A stretch of 6,274 nt of DNA, taken from Chloroflexota bacterium (GTDB taxonomy: Bacteria > Chloroflexota > Dehalococcoidia > Lucifugimonadales > JAPUKM01). The position numbers and the translations under genes were made by a program. The notes beneath the pieces were generated by a model. The model was given only the letters and a program-made list of their open reading frames with translations, was not told the DNA's origin and searched no databases. This document shows, piece by piece, positions 6,062 to 6,274 of this stretch; within the stretch, counting starts at the first letter, position 1; each line of letters begins with the position of its first letter. The DNA is taken from positions 1-6,274 of the forward strand of contig JAPUKM010000280.1 of NCBI GenBank assembly GCA_027295645.1, given 5' to 3'.

Positions 6062-6274
6062 CTATCCCTGGCGAGCGCTGATTTCAGTCTGTAGAAATTC
6101 CTTCACGCCTTCGCCTCCTGTTAAGCTTAGCCATAAAGGTCCGTCATCGGGTTCAACTCCGAGGGCAAAGTTGAAAAAGCTGCAACACCGGCGTTCCAGA
6201 GTTATCCATTCCGCGAGATTGACGATGACATGTGGATCGCTCGGAAAGCGGAATGCAAACCCATCCGGCAGTTC
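6062..6274 (-). CDS. Small conserved protein with Cys-Cys motif, 3' part only
   Basis: An open frame enters from the right edge and ends at TAG (6064-6062), giving the last 70 residues of a protein; its start lies outside the window. The sequence looks clearly protein-like: an ELPDGFAFRF opening, a predicted helix with NLAEWITLERRCC (vicinal cysteines at fragment residues 30-31, followed by Ser-Phe-Phe), and a strand-turn-strand ending GPLWLSLTGGEGVKEFL. I recall small bacterial proteins of roughly 90-110 residues with this E-R-x-C-C-x-F core, but know no established function. The paired cysteines could bind a metal or take part in redox chemistry; that is inference. It ends well before the carbamoylase promoter region, on the same strand. 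Confidence 0.7.
   Translation of the reverse strand, partial: ELPDGFAFRFPSDPHVIVNLAEWITLERRCCSFFNFALGVEPDDGPLWLSLTGGEGVKEFLQTEISARQG

Noticed and set aside
5981..6094. Plus-strand 37-codon frame with GAGG shortly before its ATG
   Set aside because: The apparent ribosome site is part of the inverted-repeat arm and is too close to the ATG. The frame runs into the end of the truncated minus-strand gene, and the peptide shows no protein-like pattern.

Overview
The window shows a bacterial catabolic region of moderate to high GC, with clear Shine-Dalgarno sites and short intergenic gaps. It holds five complete protein genes, one gene truncated by the right edge, and one likely small leader ORF. 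No rRNA, tRNA, CRISPR array or mobile element was seen. The proteins look like those of free-living environmental bacteria with broad degradative ability, for example Chloroflexota or proteobacteria. That placement is an impression from protein style and is weak.

Layout. On the plus strand, 14-814 encodes a 2-keto-4-pentenoate hydratase-type enzyme of the fumarylacetoacetase superfamily. It converges on a minus-strand block that fills the rest of the window. Read in the direction of transcription (right to left), that block holds: the 3' end of a small Cys-Cys protein (6274-6062); a non-coding stretch with two strong inverted repeats and a candidate sigma70-type promoter; a 35-codon leader ORF (5796-5689); an M20-family N-carbamoyl-amino-acid hydrolase; a dihydropyrimidinase/hydantoinase 16 bp behind it; a 231-bp gap; a MerA/Lpd-like FAD disulfide oxidoreductase; and a small SRPBCC-fold protein.

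How the genes work together. The clearest functional unit is the carbamoylase-hydantoinase pair. The cyclic amidohydrolase opens a dihydropyrimidine or 5-substituted hydantoin ring to an N-carbamoyl (beta- or alpha-) amino acid. The M20 enzyme then removes the carbamoyl group as CO2 and ammonia, giving the free amino acid. All visible catalytic and metal-binding residues are present in both. No dihydropyrimidine dehydrogenase, racemase or transporter gene is in the window, so natural substrate and stereochemistry are open. The oxidoreductase and SRPBCC protein lie downstream on the same strand, but the gap and lower GC suggest a separate unit. The hydratase at the left edge probably belongs to a plus-strand operon beginning outside the window.

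Points for a second look: the 5' region of the carbamoylase gene, where the best ribosome binding site drives a short ORF out of frame with the enzyme and ending across its probable start codon; a run of seven G inside the promoter spacer; paired inverted repeats just upstream; and an oxidoreductase whose FAD-binding glycine motif is degenerate while its redox and catalytic residues are intact.
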